DNA of 64,000 bases from Trematomus loennbergii (Eukaryota > Chordata > Actinopteri > Perciformes > Nototheniidae), in contig JAAOOA010000399.1 of NCBI GenBank assembly GCA_012861695.1, positions 16,289,248 through 16,353,247 on the forward strand. Reading direction: 5' to 3'. Shown piece by piece: positions 1 to 13,179 of this stretch; the first letter of the stretch is position 1; the number at the start of each line of letters is the position of its first letter. The position numbers and the translations under genes are program-made. The notes under the pieces were generated by a model, which searched no databases, was not told the origin of the DNA, and saw only the letters and a program-made list of their open reading frames with translations.

Positions 1-78
1 TTGTTGACTTGCATGGAATGTATAATTCCCTTTCTATGATGAATTATATAAAATGTACATTTAGGTAAAGTTATTTAA

Positions 79-640
79 AGGTCCCCTATCATGCAAAATG
101 CACTTTTTGATATCTTTTATACATAAATATGTGTCCCCGTTGTGTCAGTAGACACACACAAAATACAACCCTCTCTCTTTTCCTCCTTACCCACATCTCT
201 AAAAACGGGGGTACAACGGAGCTGATCCAGATTTGCTGCCGATATGACGTTATATCAGACATGTGGGCTGGCTTTATCAGAAACGTCGCTATCATAAACA
301 ATGCGCTATTTTGGAAGTAATATGGTCTGTATTTACATTAGCAAGCATCGCTAACACTCAGAGCTAACGCTGTACTGGAGAGAGTATGTGTAAAAAAGCA
401 GGAAATAATAAAAGGAACTCACCTTGTGGTAAACCCGTGAGAGAAAAAGCATTTGAGCTCCATACTGTTTCAGAAATAATCCTTCATGTGGTTTGGAACA
501 TAATATGGCGTTGAATCACGGCAGCATTTAGCTGAGTTTCTGGGTAGAATTCTCCTGCATGAGCTCTCGTCAGGACTGAATTAGAGGGGTATGAGGCATG
601 GCTAGGGGGTGATCTGTTTTTCATAGACCTGCTTTTATAT
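79..640. mobile_element. Decayed MITE-like interspersed repeat in cacna1d intron
   Basis: This intronic stretch begins with TTTAAAGGTCCCCTAT and continues with text (CATGCAAAATGCACTTTTTG, then an ACGGGGGTACAACGGAGCTG segment) that I recognise as a repeat common in percomorph genomes. No matching right terminal repeat is visible, so the copy is truncated or decayed. Short open frames inside it are not genes. The family name is not known to me and the boundaries are approximate. Confidence 0.4.
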
Positions 641-765
641 ATCTGAGACCTATAATATATGCCTACAAATAGTATAAAAGGAGTTGTGCACTAATCCCCC
701 TGGAGTAGTAGTATAGTTCTGTGGCTGTGTGCTCACTTTGTACCCTGTCTCTCCTGACACATCAG

Positions 766-1701
766 GTCATGGCCGTAGCAGGCCTGGACTCCAGCAGAGC
801 CCACCGCCTCTCCCCAACCCGCTCCACCCGCTCCTGGGCCACGCCCCCCGCCACTCCGGGCAGTAAGGACCAGTCGCCATACTACACCCCTCTCATCCGA
901 GTGGACCAGAAACACAGGGGGAGCGTCGCCAGCAGCCAAGTGTCTGTGCGCAAGAGCTCCTGGTACACGGACGACCCGGAGTTCTCCCAGAGGATGTACT
1001 CCCCCGTCCACCTGCAGGTGCCGCCGGAGTTCCACAACCAGTACCACCAGAAGAGAGGCAGCGCCACCAGCCTCGTGGAAGCGGTGAGTTTAAGGATTGG
1101 TTGAAGGAGGAGAGGCATGACTGACCAAATAAAGTTATCTTTGCCATCAAAAAGTGTCCCTACTATTTCGCGGCAACAGTTTTTCGACAGGTTGAAATAT
1201 GGACAGAGGTCATGGGATTGTGAGGTTGTGAGTGTCTGTAAACCAGTGTATGCAAACACTTTTATTTTTGCAGCTATTGTGAATATGCGTTTGTTATATT
1301 TTGTTGTCGAATAAAAATGTGACAAGCAAGATAAGTCAAACAAGATTGCAGAAATCCACAGTTATATATTTCTTTCCTCTCATTCTGTGAAGCAGGTTTT
1401 GATATCAGAAGGGCTTGGGAGATATGCCAAGGATCCCAAGTTCGTCGCTGCCACAAAGCACGAGATTGCAGATGCGTGTGAGATGACGATAGATGAGATG
1501 GAGAGTGCGGCCAGCCACCTGCTGAACGGAGGGATGGCCCCGAGCGCCAACGGGGTCAACGTGTTCCCCATCCTGACTCCAAGGGACTATGACCTGCAGG
1601 ACACTGCAGCCAGCTACAGCGACGAGGAGCCAGAGACAGAACCTAGAGCTCCTTATGAGGAGGACCTGGCAGACGAGATGATCTGCATCACGACTTTATA
1701 G
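766..1701 (+). CDS. cacna1d: L-type calcium channel alpha-1D (Cav1.3), last two coding exons
   Basis: Cav1.3 is the pore-forming subunit of L-type voltage-gated calcium channels in the plasma membrane of neurons, hair cells and pacemaker cells. Only the distal cytoplasmic C-terminus is in the window. Exon 766-1083 (phase 0, AG acceptor, GTGAGT donor) encodes [22 protein letters not shown], a YYTPLI motif and SSWYTDDP, ending LVEA. Exon 1396-1701 continues [39 protein letters not shown] and the acidic [12 protein letters not shown] before TAG. ITTL is the class I PDZ ligand of Cav1.3 long isoforms; the EIADAC region is the distal C-terminal regulatory segment. No frameshift is seen. Identity to alpha-1D rather than Cav1.2 or Cav1.4 rests on the ITTL end and the [13 protein letters not shown] context. 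Teleosts often have a and b copies; I cannot say which this is. The upstream exons lie before position 1. Confidence 0.92.
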
Positions 1702-4550
1702 CAGTGGCTGAAGAAAACTGCAACGTAGAACTTTAACAGACTACTATCAGTGGAAATTTAAAAAATAAATGCATCTGTTGGCTCTGACCAAAAGAAGTGC
1801 CTTTTACATTGGAGAGAAAAGGCATATAGAAGAGAGACACATTAGTCCTGTTCATTTAATTGTTCTCCACCTTCCGGCAACGGAGGTCACAACAAAGAGC
1901 CAGAAACCTGCTGAGGGAATGGAGGTGACGAACAGGTTCAGCCTACAGCCAATCAGAGATGAGGACATTGATACCAGTGAAAGATGGACCAATTGGCAAA
2001 GGTATGAGATACTCTCTAAGGGTGATGACAATCAGATGTACGATGTCATTACCTCGGTCACTTTATTAAGGTTTGGCATATCATGCAAGTTTTCAATGCA
2101 AGCATAGAAAGGCATATCTCCTCCCGTAGTTCCTACTTGTTCCCTTTGTTGTTTTAGTGCAGACCGTTTAATGATCGCTACAGCTGAGTCAAAAAAGTGA
2201 AGAGCATCAGTAGAGTCGTACCAGATTATGCAGGAACTAACTGTCCTACTTATAGCATCACTCAACTTGAGATATGTACTTTTGAAGCGACAAAAGCATT
2301 TGTGATAAATGCACTAGCAGGCAGGTTATTTTCAAATGTTAGAATATCCTGATTAATATTTCCTAGTTGATATGCTGTAAATTGTATTATATAACAAAAG
2401 AAACTTTGTAAAGAGATATTCTATATTTTGTAATTATGTATCATTTAAAAGATCAGCAATATGGACCCTTGTGACTCCTGTAATGCTATACAAGCAGACT
2501 TTTTTTATTTGCCTTTTTTGCTGATATGCACCCTTTTTTGCCTATGAAAACAGCATTTTTAAGAGGTTCTGCTTGTGTGACAACACTACTGCACAAGATA
2601 TGCAAATGGCTTTGATTTCTTAGCTTAGGAGAACACGTGTTACTTCATTAAACCAACACCAGTTGCATAAGGTTAAGCCCCCTTTAAAGGAGCATTTTTA
2701 GGATCCAGCGCTGAAATTTTATACCGATGTGATGAACACCTTTGTTTGCATATTTTGTGCAGGGCATGCACAATAATTTAAGATGCATAGTGCATTAACA
2801 ATGCTGCTTTTTTAGTTGGTTTCAGAGTCAAACCTAGGTCAGCCCCTACTGAAATGCCTTTTTGCTGCTGAAAGAACGGGAAGTGATAGATGGTTATAAC
2901 AGGGATAAATAAATATTTCTCATAGCTTGTGCTGGGATTTTCCATGACATACTCTTTGTTGAGGGTGCAATTCCATTCAACCTTTGTACTGAATCTTGGC
3001 AATCACATCTCAGCCTTCGTAAAGTGTGAGAGGCCTCGCAGTGGGGTGGTGGCAGGAGGCTCGTGCACACATCCAAAGGTCAGAAACAGTCCAACGTGTT
3101 GTAGGAAGAAGGACAGAGGGTGTCCTGCTGTCAGGATGCTGGAGAGAGGCTAAGCAATACTACCCCCCCGCCCCTTTCTCTCTCAGCCGGCCTGGTGCGT
3201 ACAGTATACCTCGTTAGGCAACGTGACAACATATCATTGTCTCAAAGTACTTGTCTGTCAGTGTCCCGCAGTCAAGTCTGTGAAAGAGATTGGGATTGAA
3301 CCTGGACTTTGTGTTTTTATCATATTTTACCAATGAGGCTAGGAGGGAAAACTCAACATGGATGCATACAAATGAGCAACTGAAGCCCACAAGTTTGAAC
3401 ACAAGACAATAAAGTATATTTAGGTTTTTATCAATTTTCCTTTATTTATCTATTACAATACTGATACTGGACTAAGTAAACTGAAGTGGGCTTTTTCAGG
3501 CATTACCATTGAGAGTTTGAATTAGCACCTGGGATATTTAGGGTTAATGTGTCGTTCATGAGTGTTTGATTTGTAGGCGAGTGCGCTCTGTACTCTAATT
3601 CAACCGAATACTGTCATGAAAATGTAGGTTTTCCATTTTGTGTGCACATTGAAAGGGCTCTTTGAATTGTTTGTGAGTAAAAAAAAATGTGTTCTAGTCC
3701 TTTTGTTGATGACTGTCATATAAAAGGACCAATGCACATAACAGGCACATTGTACTATTCGTAGCAAATACAGTACTGATGAACTGAAGATATGCATTAT
3801 TTTGTAAACACTTTTAAAAGTTGTGTTAAACTTCAGATGAAAATAACTTACTTTTACCTCATGTCAGGGATTCCTGAAAAAAGAAAAGATGATTTGGTCT
3901 ATACCAATGGTATTTAAATATTAGCACATAGCTGTTTGTCTTTGCACAAGTGACTGTATAGTGCTTTTGTTTCTCCTTTTTCTAAACAGATTTGTGTATT
4001 AAGGTGAGACAATTTTGTACTTTTTGTGACTGTGTGTATGGTTTAGTGGAATCTATATTTGTCATTTACACCTCACCTTACAATGCTGGGAATGAAAGAG
4101 TATTAAAAAAAATATTTTCAAGGTGCACTGTTTCTCTGTTCGCAGGTAGGGGAAAAAATAAAATGGTAGAGTACCGGTTTACAGAGAAACACATTATTGA
4201 TTTGAACGTTTCTATTAGTTTTCTTCATATTGTTATGATTATAATTACTCTTACAACTATTAATGTTCTGAAAGCTGTATTAAAATAGAAGATAATGTAA
4301 AATATGTACAAACGTATGGAAAGACCCATGGTAATGTTCTCTACTTGAAAGTCTTGATATTTGCTCCTTAATGTTTTTATTCAGTAAACATCATTTCTCT
4401 TAGTAGCAAATGCTTTACTATAACCTTCTAGGTTTTATATCAATACATTTTTTTGTATTTTTCATTTTATTTTGGCCTTGACTTTATTTGAATCGAAACT
4501 GATATTTTATTTTCTATTGATCATCATTGAATAAACTTATGCTGAATTAC
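1702..4550 (+). other. cacna1d 3' UTR and tail region, no other gene seen
   Basis: Between the cacna1d stop and the opsin stop there is only AT-rich DNA without convincing coding exons. Poly(A) signals AATAAA occur at 1764-1769, just after the stop, and at 4530-4535. Calcium-channel alpha-1 3' UTRs are often kilobases long, so the distal site is plausible, but the sequence alone does not show which is used. Confidence 0.45.
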
Positions 4551-4564
4551 TGTTCTCATTTATT
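4530..4564. promoter_or_regulatory. Facing poly(A) signals of two convergent genes
   Basis: A plus-strand AATAAA at 4530-4535 (cacna1d direction) and a minus-strand AATAAA (TTTATT at 4559-4564, opsin direction) face each other 23 bases apart. The opsin stop codon is at 4797-4799, giving a ~240-base opsin 3' UTR. Usage is inferred from position only. Confidence 0.45.
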
Positions 4565-4796
4565 TGTATTCTGCACAAAACATGACACTGTTTTCCTCAC
4601 CACTCAGTCTGTACATGTGAAGTCGAAGAAATATTAGTCTTAACCATCAATCCATCATTTAAAAAATACAAACACATTTAAACATTGGAGGTACAGTGTT
4701 GCTGATATGTGTGCGTCAGGTGACACAAAGATGTGCAATCTGGATTGTGAACATTTCAGCCAGAAATGTATTAGATGGTTGATGTTTGTATACATT

Positions 4797-7652
4797 TCAG
4801 GAGGGAGACACTTTGTTGCTCTCCACTGTCGTCATCTCTGATGTCTCATCGTCCTCCGAAGGCTCTGTCCCACACAGCAGGAAGGGAACCGCGTATTTAC
4901 GAAACTGTAAAAAAACAAAATGAGCCCTAAAAGGTTCAGCAAACACATACTGTCTTCTTTAAACATATTGACAAACAATTTGCAGCAAGTGCTAGAGCTG
5001 CGTTATTATAAAAGAAATGCATACAATTCATATAATGTATGCTACATAATAATATTGACTATTATTTAACACCAATGTTAAAATATGTGGCAAAATCAAC
5101 AATCACTTATGTTACATTTTAACCTTCTAAGCATTTATAAGCAGAACTGTATATAAACATTTGTTAAACATGGTATGATGTAGTTAGGGGCAAGAATAAC
5201 TTTTTATATGTTAATAGTAATATTAAGTTGTAGTTGTAACACTGTTGTAAATATATAATAATATGTCAATATAGGATATTTTAAAACAAACAAATAATAT
5301 ACAAATACCATACATTAAAACCATTGAAATGTTTAAATTGTGCATAAAAACTACTTGCTAGGGGGAGTTCAAGTAAAGTGTTACAACATGTTGTAATTCA
5401 GTCAGGTACATCAACTCTTTCTGTTTTTTGTTTAGCGTTGACAATAATTCAGAATAAAAAAGGCATTTAATTGTAAGGGAAGACAAAAAAATGTTGATTT
5501 GAATATGCAAAATGTATACCCAATAAAACATGTAAATATTACATTAAATTGTAGAAACGTCTTTAAACCTTTATCCTTAAACACTGTCCATCAACACCAC
5601 TAGATGGAGCTAAGTATTTAAGAGCCGATTCACAGCAAGGTTTATTACCTGCATGTTGTTCATCTCTTTTGGCTAAATTCAATTATTTTCATTTCATTTC
5701 AAACCTTTATTTAACCAGGTGAATCCCATTGAGATCACCGATCTCTTTTTCAAGGGAGACCTGCAATTATTATCTATGCGTGCCGTGGAGTAACATTACC
5801 TGTTTGTTGAGGTAGATATAGATGATAGGGTTGTACGCAGTGCTGCTCTTGGCGAGGTAAACAGGCACTGTGGCCACCAGCGGGTGAATCTCCACATCCG
5901 GGTTGTAGACCACCAGCATGGCCAGGCCGGCATAAGGCAACCAGCTGATGAGAAATGAGAGGACCATCAAAACCACCATGGACGCCACCTTCGCCTCTCC
6001 TTTAGCCACCGCACCACCTTCCAGACAGGCCATCTTGGATACCTGTGGGAGCAGAGTATCGTTTTAAACACTTATGGGTCCAATGGTGTTTGGATCACAC
6101 CGCAAGAATGCAAAGCCTTGGTTTCAATAAGGACAACCGTTGCATGTCGCTTTGTAAGCTATAAAATATTCCTCTTTAGAAAAAGTATTACAGATAGGCC
6201 TACCAATACAACAATGAAAATATACTCAATTGCAAGTATATTTATCAATAAAAAGTAAATTATACAAAATAAAAGTGATCATTCTGCAGTAAAATGGCCC
6301 ATGTGTGGGATAAATTATTATGTATGATCACATTCAACAAATAAGCAGTGTTAGGTTTAGCTAATTATTTAAGTTGAGCTAATTATAAATATCCAGTTAA
6401 GTCGATGAGTCCATTTGTTCTGGCCGCCTCCAAAGGGTCACATGATAAATCTGATTGGTTGTAAAACAATCAATGGGAGAGCAAAGAAGAAGGAAAAAAT
6501 AATCAATAATTGTGTCATCTTTTTTGAAAAGTATTGTGTTATTTAACCTTTTTCAGCCCTAAAGTCAATGGGCAATGTAAATTATTTTTATTTGAAGTCA
6601 GTAACTACAGATTTCAGATACATCTTGTGATTCTAAAAGTATAACATTTTAGTATGGGAATATGGAAATTGTACCTCAGTAGTATTAAATAGTGAGTAAA
6701 TGACGTAAAAAATTGAAAGAAAGAAATGGAGAGTACTTGAGTAAATGCATTTAGCTACTTTTCACCACACCTGTTATGAAGCAACATGTATACGTGCTAA
6801 CCTTGTGTAATGTCCACATTAACTTCGAGTAGGATGCTAGTATAAGGAAAAGGGAACTGCAAAGCACACTGCAAAGTAAGCCAGGATGTAGGAGACGTTG
6901 TGAGGGTCTTGGTTGTGCCAGTCCGGTGCACAGGACGTCCCGACGCCCTCCAGCTCATACCTGCCCCAGCCAAACGGGGGGGGGTGTTCCATGTGAGGGA
7001 CCACAGCCAGGACAAGGCTATGCCTCCTAACGCATGCTTTTTTTGAAAGGTAATCTGTCCCAATGGTTTACACACGACAAACATCCTCTCCACTGCAATC
7101 AGAGCCACTGTGCACAAAGATGTGATGCCTGTGGAGAAGTGAGGAGAAAGGAAATGGGGGATTTATTAAAAATGTTGTAAGCAAAAATGTATGGGATGAA
7201 ATTAGTTATCTTGTAAAAATGTACTTAAATGTAACATTTCTGGAAAGGATATGCATGTTGAACCATAAATCTGTAATAGTATGAACAGTTTAAGAAGAGT
7301 ACTCAACTTATACTCTCTTTTACTCACCAAAAAAGGACACTGCAAAGCCCTCCATAACACAGCCTGTTCTTCCCAGGGAGAAGTACCCCTGGGCGTTGTT
7401 GACCACGGACAGGACCCCTCCAGTCATAGCTGTTCCCAGGTCAGCCACAGCCATGTTCACCAGAGCGAAGTTGAGCGGCTGCCTCAGCTGCTTGTGCAGG
7501 AGGGACACGATGATCACTGTAGCGTTGAGTATGATGGCCGGAACGGTAAAAATGGCCATAATGATGGCGAGGATGAGGAAGCCAGTGCGTGACAGAGGGG
7601 GTTCCCCATGTGGGCCGATGTAGGAAGCATTTTGCACAGCAGATGGATGCAT
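4797..7652 (-). CDS. Non-visual opsin, parietopsin-like, with two frameshifts in exon 2
   Basis: A ciliary-type opsin: a retinal-binding seven-helix receptor, if parietopsin a green-sensitive pigment of pineal or parapineal photoreceptors. Four exons on the minus strand: 7328-7652, 6802-7128, 5800-6042 and 4797-4904, about 334 residues, all GT-AG. The start MHPSAVQNAS carries an N-glycosylation site. Visible landmarks are LRQPLNFALVNMAVADLG (helix 2), GCVMEGF with the Glu113-equivalent counterion, IAVERM in place of E/DRY, ELEGVGTSC with the Glu181 equivalent, the chromophore lysine in YLAKSST, NPIIY of helix 7, and a FRKYAVPFLLCG tail with a palmitoylation-type cysteine. Exon 2 lacks one C in a C9 run near 6974-6984 and one A near 6840, each shifting the frame; restoring both keeps all phases. 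This is either an assembly error or a recently broken gene. The choice of parietopsin over parapinopsin, VA or pinopsin rests on remembered similarity and needs a tree. Confidence 0.8.
5690..5765. repeat. Teleost interspersed repeat fragment (CTTTATTTAACCAGG type)
   Basis: The segment CCTTTATTTAACCAGG, CCCATTGAGATCA and TTTTCAAGGGAGACCTG is a very common fish repeat tail. It lies in the opsin intron between exons 3 and 4, close to the exon 3 donor. The parent family is not certain. Confidence 0.5.
6560..6775. repeat. Decayed teleost AAGTAC-rich repeat
   Basis: Phrases such as AGTACTTGAGTAAATGCATT and CTACTTTTCACCAC match the widespread fish repeat built of TACTTTTACT/AAGTACATTT words. It sits in opsin intron 2. 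Related fragments occur near 18310, 33230 and 42560. Confidence 0.4.
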
Positions 7653-8035
7653 GGTACAAAGCTTTCTTTTCCTGCAGAGTTGTCGAGTAGTTTCCTCTTC
7701 TTCCTCCTCCCGGAGTTCCTAGGTGTTCAATTTCTCACTCCTCAAGTGTGACAGCTGGGATCAGATGCCCTCAGTCTAAGCATAAGTCCTTCAGATCTGG
7801 ATTTAACAAAGAGTAATTCCTCCAAATGATGATCCGTGATCCCTCACCTTTTTTTCCTGATTTTAAGGTACAGAACATCTCTGCAGTGTTTCTCACCAGG
7901 TTCAGTCTTCTATACTGAGAAAGAGTGAAACGTTTTTTATCAGAGAAGATGTGTCACAAGAATGTAGTTAAAGTAAATATGAATGAGAGCTGATGATGTC
8001 TGGCTCTTTCCCTCACTTGTTATGTCTCTCATTAT
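7653..8035 (-). promoter_or_regulatory. Opsin 5' flank
   Basis: This stretch lies directly upstream of the opsin start on the minus strand and runs into a long CT/CA microsatellite. I found no clear TATA box or TAATCC-type photoreceptor (Crx/Otx) site by eye, so the promoter is assigned by position only. Confidence 0.3.
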
Positions 8036-8230
<195 letters not shown>

Positions 8231-11200
8231 CAGGGGTCAGAGAAAGTTTAATTAGTATCAAGTCAGGTCAATGTATTTACTGCAGCACATGTAAGAACAA
8301 TACCTCTTGACTAAAGCGCTATACAGAGTCGTTCTAATACATTTAGTAATAACTGTTAAAATAAAATATAAACTTATGTTGTCTCTTTTTTTGTACAATT
8401 AAGGACTCTTATGTCTTGTGTTGAACCCTTTTTTTAAAGGCTCTAACAGCCTGTAACAATTCATCTAGACAAGGAGATATGAAAGCATGTAAAACATGAT
8501 AAACTTATTTAATTTCAAACCGAATACGGAGAATTTGAATGATATAAACCTGCTTTAAAACTTTATTGCATACTAGGAATACTAACTGCACAAATAAATG
8601 GCAAGTAAAGGAATTGCATCTATAGGTCTTTATCCTCCAGAGCATGGTGGAGTGCTATATACATTCATTTAGTAGACAATGTTTTTATGTGGTTGCCAAA
8701 CAGGATTACAACGAAAAAGCTTTTAAACCTGACTGTAGACAAATATTGCAGATTTAATTGAATCATCTGATACACAACAATGTAAACTACTGTTGCGTGT
8801 ACAAATAAATACCATCTTTGGTAGATTAAACATTACATGAACTTCACTAAAATGGTATTATATGGAGCTGTTTGGGCTATTTTGTCCACCTCCTGGAATG
8901 TTATTTACATGTGAATTGAAACATTAAGTGAGATTAAAGTTGACCGTCGTACCTTTATATTTATGCCTTTCATATGACATTGTTTTATGCAAGTCAGCTT
9001 AAGAATGGGACATACACACTACACTATATATACGTTCCCACACTAAGATCCCATTATCCCCAGTTATTTTCACAAACTGGTGAAGTAACTGGTTAAGCTT
9101 TTAATTAGGTACACAATGGAGAGTCTAGACCCACTCACTAACCCCTTGATGTGCAATTCATAAATCTCTATTAAACATATTTACAAGTCATTTAACCTTT
9201 ATAGACACCTGAATGTGACAATAGGTTTGTACATCACTGAACAGCCTCTAAGGTTCACAGAGGTCAGATGTGTTATTCTGCATTTAAAGCTCGCTGGATG
9301 AGAATAAGTCAACAGTTGTATTTGGTCTGACATGAATGATCCCTGGGCTGCTGAGGGCACGAGGTGAGGTAAACCCTGAAGTGTAATCCTCAAGACTGAA
9401 CGACAACAGGTGCCAAAGTTTCACCCTGTAAGAGGTTTATGTCCAATCAAGTCAAGAAAGAGATTACAATTGTTTGTGAAAGCAGTCTGGCTCTGGTTTT
9501 AAAGCTATATAACTATATTTGTATCTCTTTTCAAAAGAGTTTTTGTCTCATTCCTGATTCCTGCAAAATTGTTAAAAGCCCCCTAAAAAAGCTTCTGAGT
9601 TTACCATGAATCACAATTGTTGTTTTTCTTTAGATAAAGGTTTTTAATGTGTTGGCAATACCGATAGAGATGCTGCGCTTCAAACCAAATCCATCAACTT
9701 GGAAAGCACATGATACAGGATTTAATATCCCTCTAAACTTCAGTAAGTAATTAGGGCAGTTAAACCCATAAAATAAGGGAATTACTTGTGTCAATTACTA
9801 CTTGAAGCTTGCTATTTATTCAAGCAACACCTTCTTCACACAAAACATTGTTTTCTGCAAGTCAGCTTAAGAATTCGTCCCTGTTCCTGCAGTGAGAGCT
9901 CCTTTAACAGCAGAGGGTTTCACAGTGATGTTTGAGCTCCCCTGTGCCAGATAACAGTGAAAAGGTTGAAACTAGCAAGGAGATTTTAGTGAAAGTTTAG
10001 ATCGTTTTAGAATGAAATTGTGTTTGTATTATTTCATTTATTCATAGAAATAAAAACATTCCCATTTACAAACATTTCAGACATGCTCAACATTATAAAT
10101 AAAAACATATAAATAATAATAATAAAATACATATATAATTATTATTATTATAAACTATTAAATAAGAAAGAATAAACCAGAGTTTCCCCTAGAGTTTTTA
10201 AAGGTTAGGCTTCAAAATCATGAATACAATTTCAGTTTTATATTACATTTTGACATTATGATGAAGTTTTACACAATATGCAAGATTTCAATTGAGTCAA
10301 TAATGTAAGTGAAGTAAATATTGGTAAAATACATGTGTTATAGCGATATATTCTTTATACATTTGCTTTCAATTTCTGAAGATCGAGAGGAGTATAAATT
10401 GGTCTAATATATAATGTGTAAACTTCCGATGTGCAATACTTCAATCTCATTGTATACATGCAAAGAATGGTCAATTTGTATGCAGTATTGAAGATGTGTT
10501 TATTTCCTTAGATGTTAAGTCTTTGACTACATAGAGCCAGATAAACAAGTCCTGAAATACCTTCAACCTTGGTTAAGTTCATCTGAGTTGTAGCTTAGGA
10601 GCTGATCTTGATCCAGTACTGTATGCCATTTACGCAAGTGTGATGAGGAAAACCTACGAAATGCACCACAATAAATATTTGAAAACAAGCACCAACAGTG
10701 CAACAAATCACAGGCCATGCAGCAGTATACACCATCAATCCGTTGGCATCTGGTGAATGCCTACTAACCTGCTAATATGTTTTTTTGACCCACTGCACTC
10801 TGTGGGTGGAGGTCATGACATTTCTATCCTCTTGCATAAATAGTGGTGAGACTCGTCGTGCAATGACCCCAAAGCAGGTTACATATTCCTTGTTCAGGGT
10901 ACATCAGCAATACTTGAGCTGCAGGTGTTGTTTTTTAACCAGACAAATACAACTACAGGACTTTCTTCAGGATTGTGACAGAGAACTGCTTTTATTCGCC
11001 GTCGATAGTTAATTAAAGCATTGAGGGAGGCGGTGTTGGGAGAGAGACTGGATGATACTGTCCGTCATCCAACATGCAGGCACCTTATCGGCACGTCCCA
11101 GACAGTACAGGCTCCTCACAACTTTGATGTACGATGCAATTACTGAACTAATAAAAGCTTCAAGTGGAAACACGGTTCCTGTGGTGGTGGAGGGGTGAAG

Positions 11201-12409
11201 GTGGTGCATCATCCCGCCTGCTGTCGTGACATCATTATCGCTTCCTAATCAGCGTTTAGAGATGACTATGGGAACATCTATGGGTCTTATTTTCTGTAGT
11301 AAGCACTGATGAATGTGGCAAACTGACCAAAACTTCATACATGAAGTTGTTCCACCATTCACTACACATCTGTCTCTGGGGTCATGTCATTGGCCGAAGT
11401 GATGAAATATTAGACTTCAGTTAATCATAGATAAATAAGTTACAGAAGAACATAATCAGGCCCTATGCAGTTTATGGTAGGCCCACATTTGCTCAAGTAT
11501 TGCAGTTAGGTAAAATGTTGAGGTGTTTTACTTGATGGGGGACCCACAGTATTTATTTTGTATAGATGAACCTGTAATCTTCTCCTATATATGTTCATGT
11601 GCAATAGCAGTTATAGATAGTATTTTAAATTGGACTTACAATGAGTGAAGCTCACACAGGCACTTGGGGCAGCTCAGGGTTCTTACGTGAGATGCACGAT
11701 CGGCTCCAGTCATTAGACGGAGCCCGCAGTTTGCAGCTACGTTGCAGATGGGCTTTTGTTTATGCATTTTCAGGTGAGAAAAAGTGGTTAAAAGGTGTAT
11801 AAAAGTAGTGACACAGATGTATAATGAACTTATACATTAAATTAACTATTGGTGGTTCAGATTTGAGATTAATATCGGTTAAATGAGGAGTGTGAAACAG
11901 TGCTTCACCTGTTAGCTGATATGGACATCCGGAGTGGAACCTGTTAAAGCTTGCTAGCTTGTGTATTTGTGCAGGATATCGTGAGTCTCGGTGATTTGTG
12001 GGAATTTAAGTGCAAGTGGACATTTTGCCTTGTGTTTTACACGTTTAAGCGTTTTCATCTTTCCATACGTTTCAGTGATGTGTTTGTGTTTATGTATTTC
12101 CAGAACGAAACCAAGTAAACACATTTATTTTAAATGCACTCCTGGAAGTCACTTTTGTGTCCAAGTGTGCTAGAATTGATTTGGTTGTATGCTACCTTAC
12201 ACCTATAGGCTACTCCACCACATCTTAGCAGTACATATTGTTGGCTTCTTTTCTCAGAAGAGTTTACACAAGTTGTGTTAAGACCTACAGTATAAAACTT
12301 AATTTACTATCACAAATTGAACTAATTACTTTGAGATACAGTTACATTTAGCTCCACCTTGATCAACAAAAACATTACCTAAAGCCTTCCTACAGTATTA
12401 ATAGTAAGG
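8231..12409. other. Intergenic DNA, no gene recognised
   Basis: AT-rich sequence between the opsin and the first palindromic element, with no exon-like conserved peptide. It contains a 29-bp direct repeat at 8978-9006 and 9846-9874 (one mismatch) and an (AAT)n-like patch near 10110-10155. Short open frames have no recognisable motif. Confidence 0.6.
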
Positions 12410-12536
12410 CAAGGCAAGTTTATTTATATAGCACCTTTCAACACAAGGCAATTCAAAGTGCTTTACAAAAAATGAAAGACATTAAGAAAATGGCATTTAA
12501 ATCAGTCATTAAAAAGCAAAGATACGGTGGCCCGGA

Positions 12537-13145
12537 AGTGCAAGACACCACAGCATTTCACAAAACACCACAGCATTTCAGAAAACACAACAGCATTTCA
12601 GAAAACACCGCAGCATTTCACAAAACACAACAGCATTTCAGAAAACACAACAGCATTTCAGAAAACACCACAGCATTTCACAAAACACCACAGCATTTCA
12701 GAAAACACAACAGCATTTCAGAAAACACCGCAGCATTTCAGAAAACGCTACACCATTTCAGAAAACACAACAGCATTTCAGAAAACACCACAGCATTTCA
12801 CAAAACACCACAACATTTCAGAAAACACAACAGCATTTCACAAAAGACAACAGCATTTCACAAAACACTGCAGCATTTCACAAAACGCCGCAGCATTTCA
12901 CAAAAACAACAGCATTTCACAAAACACTGCAGCATTTCAGAAAACGCAACAGCATTTCAGAAAACGCAACAGCATTTCACAAAACGCCGCAGCATTTCAG
13001 AAAACGCCGCAGCATTTCAGAAAACGCTACACCATTTCAGAAAACACAACAGCATTTCACAAAACGCCGCAGCATTTCACAAAACACAACAGCATTTCAC
13101 AAAACACAACAGCATTTCAGAAAACACCACAGCATTTCACATTGG
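12537..13145 (+). repeat. 20-bp minisatellite, left arm (~30 units)
   Basis: The unit is GAAAACACCACAGCATTTCA, with the first G often C and the middle ACCA varying (ACAA, ACCG, GCCG, GCTA). One 19-base unit occurs near 12901. The period of 20 is not a multiple of 3 and the unit has no stop, so all three plus-strand frames stay open and encode the same cyclic peptide. That is a composition effect, not evidence for a protein. Confidence 0.95.
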
Positions 13146-13179
13146 ACGGAAAGGGTATTCCTTTAGGGAGAACACTTCT

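Noticed and set aside
721..1343. Minus-strand frames over the cacna1d exon
   Set aside because: Antisense shadows of a GC-rich coding exon.
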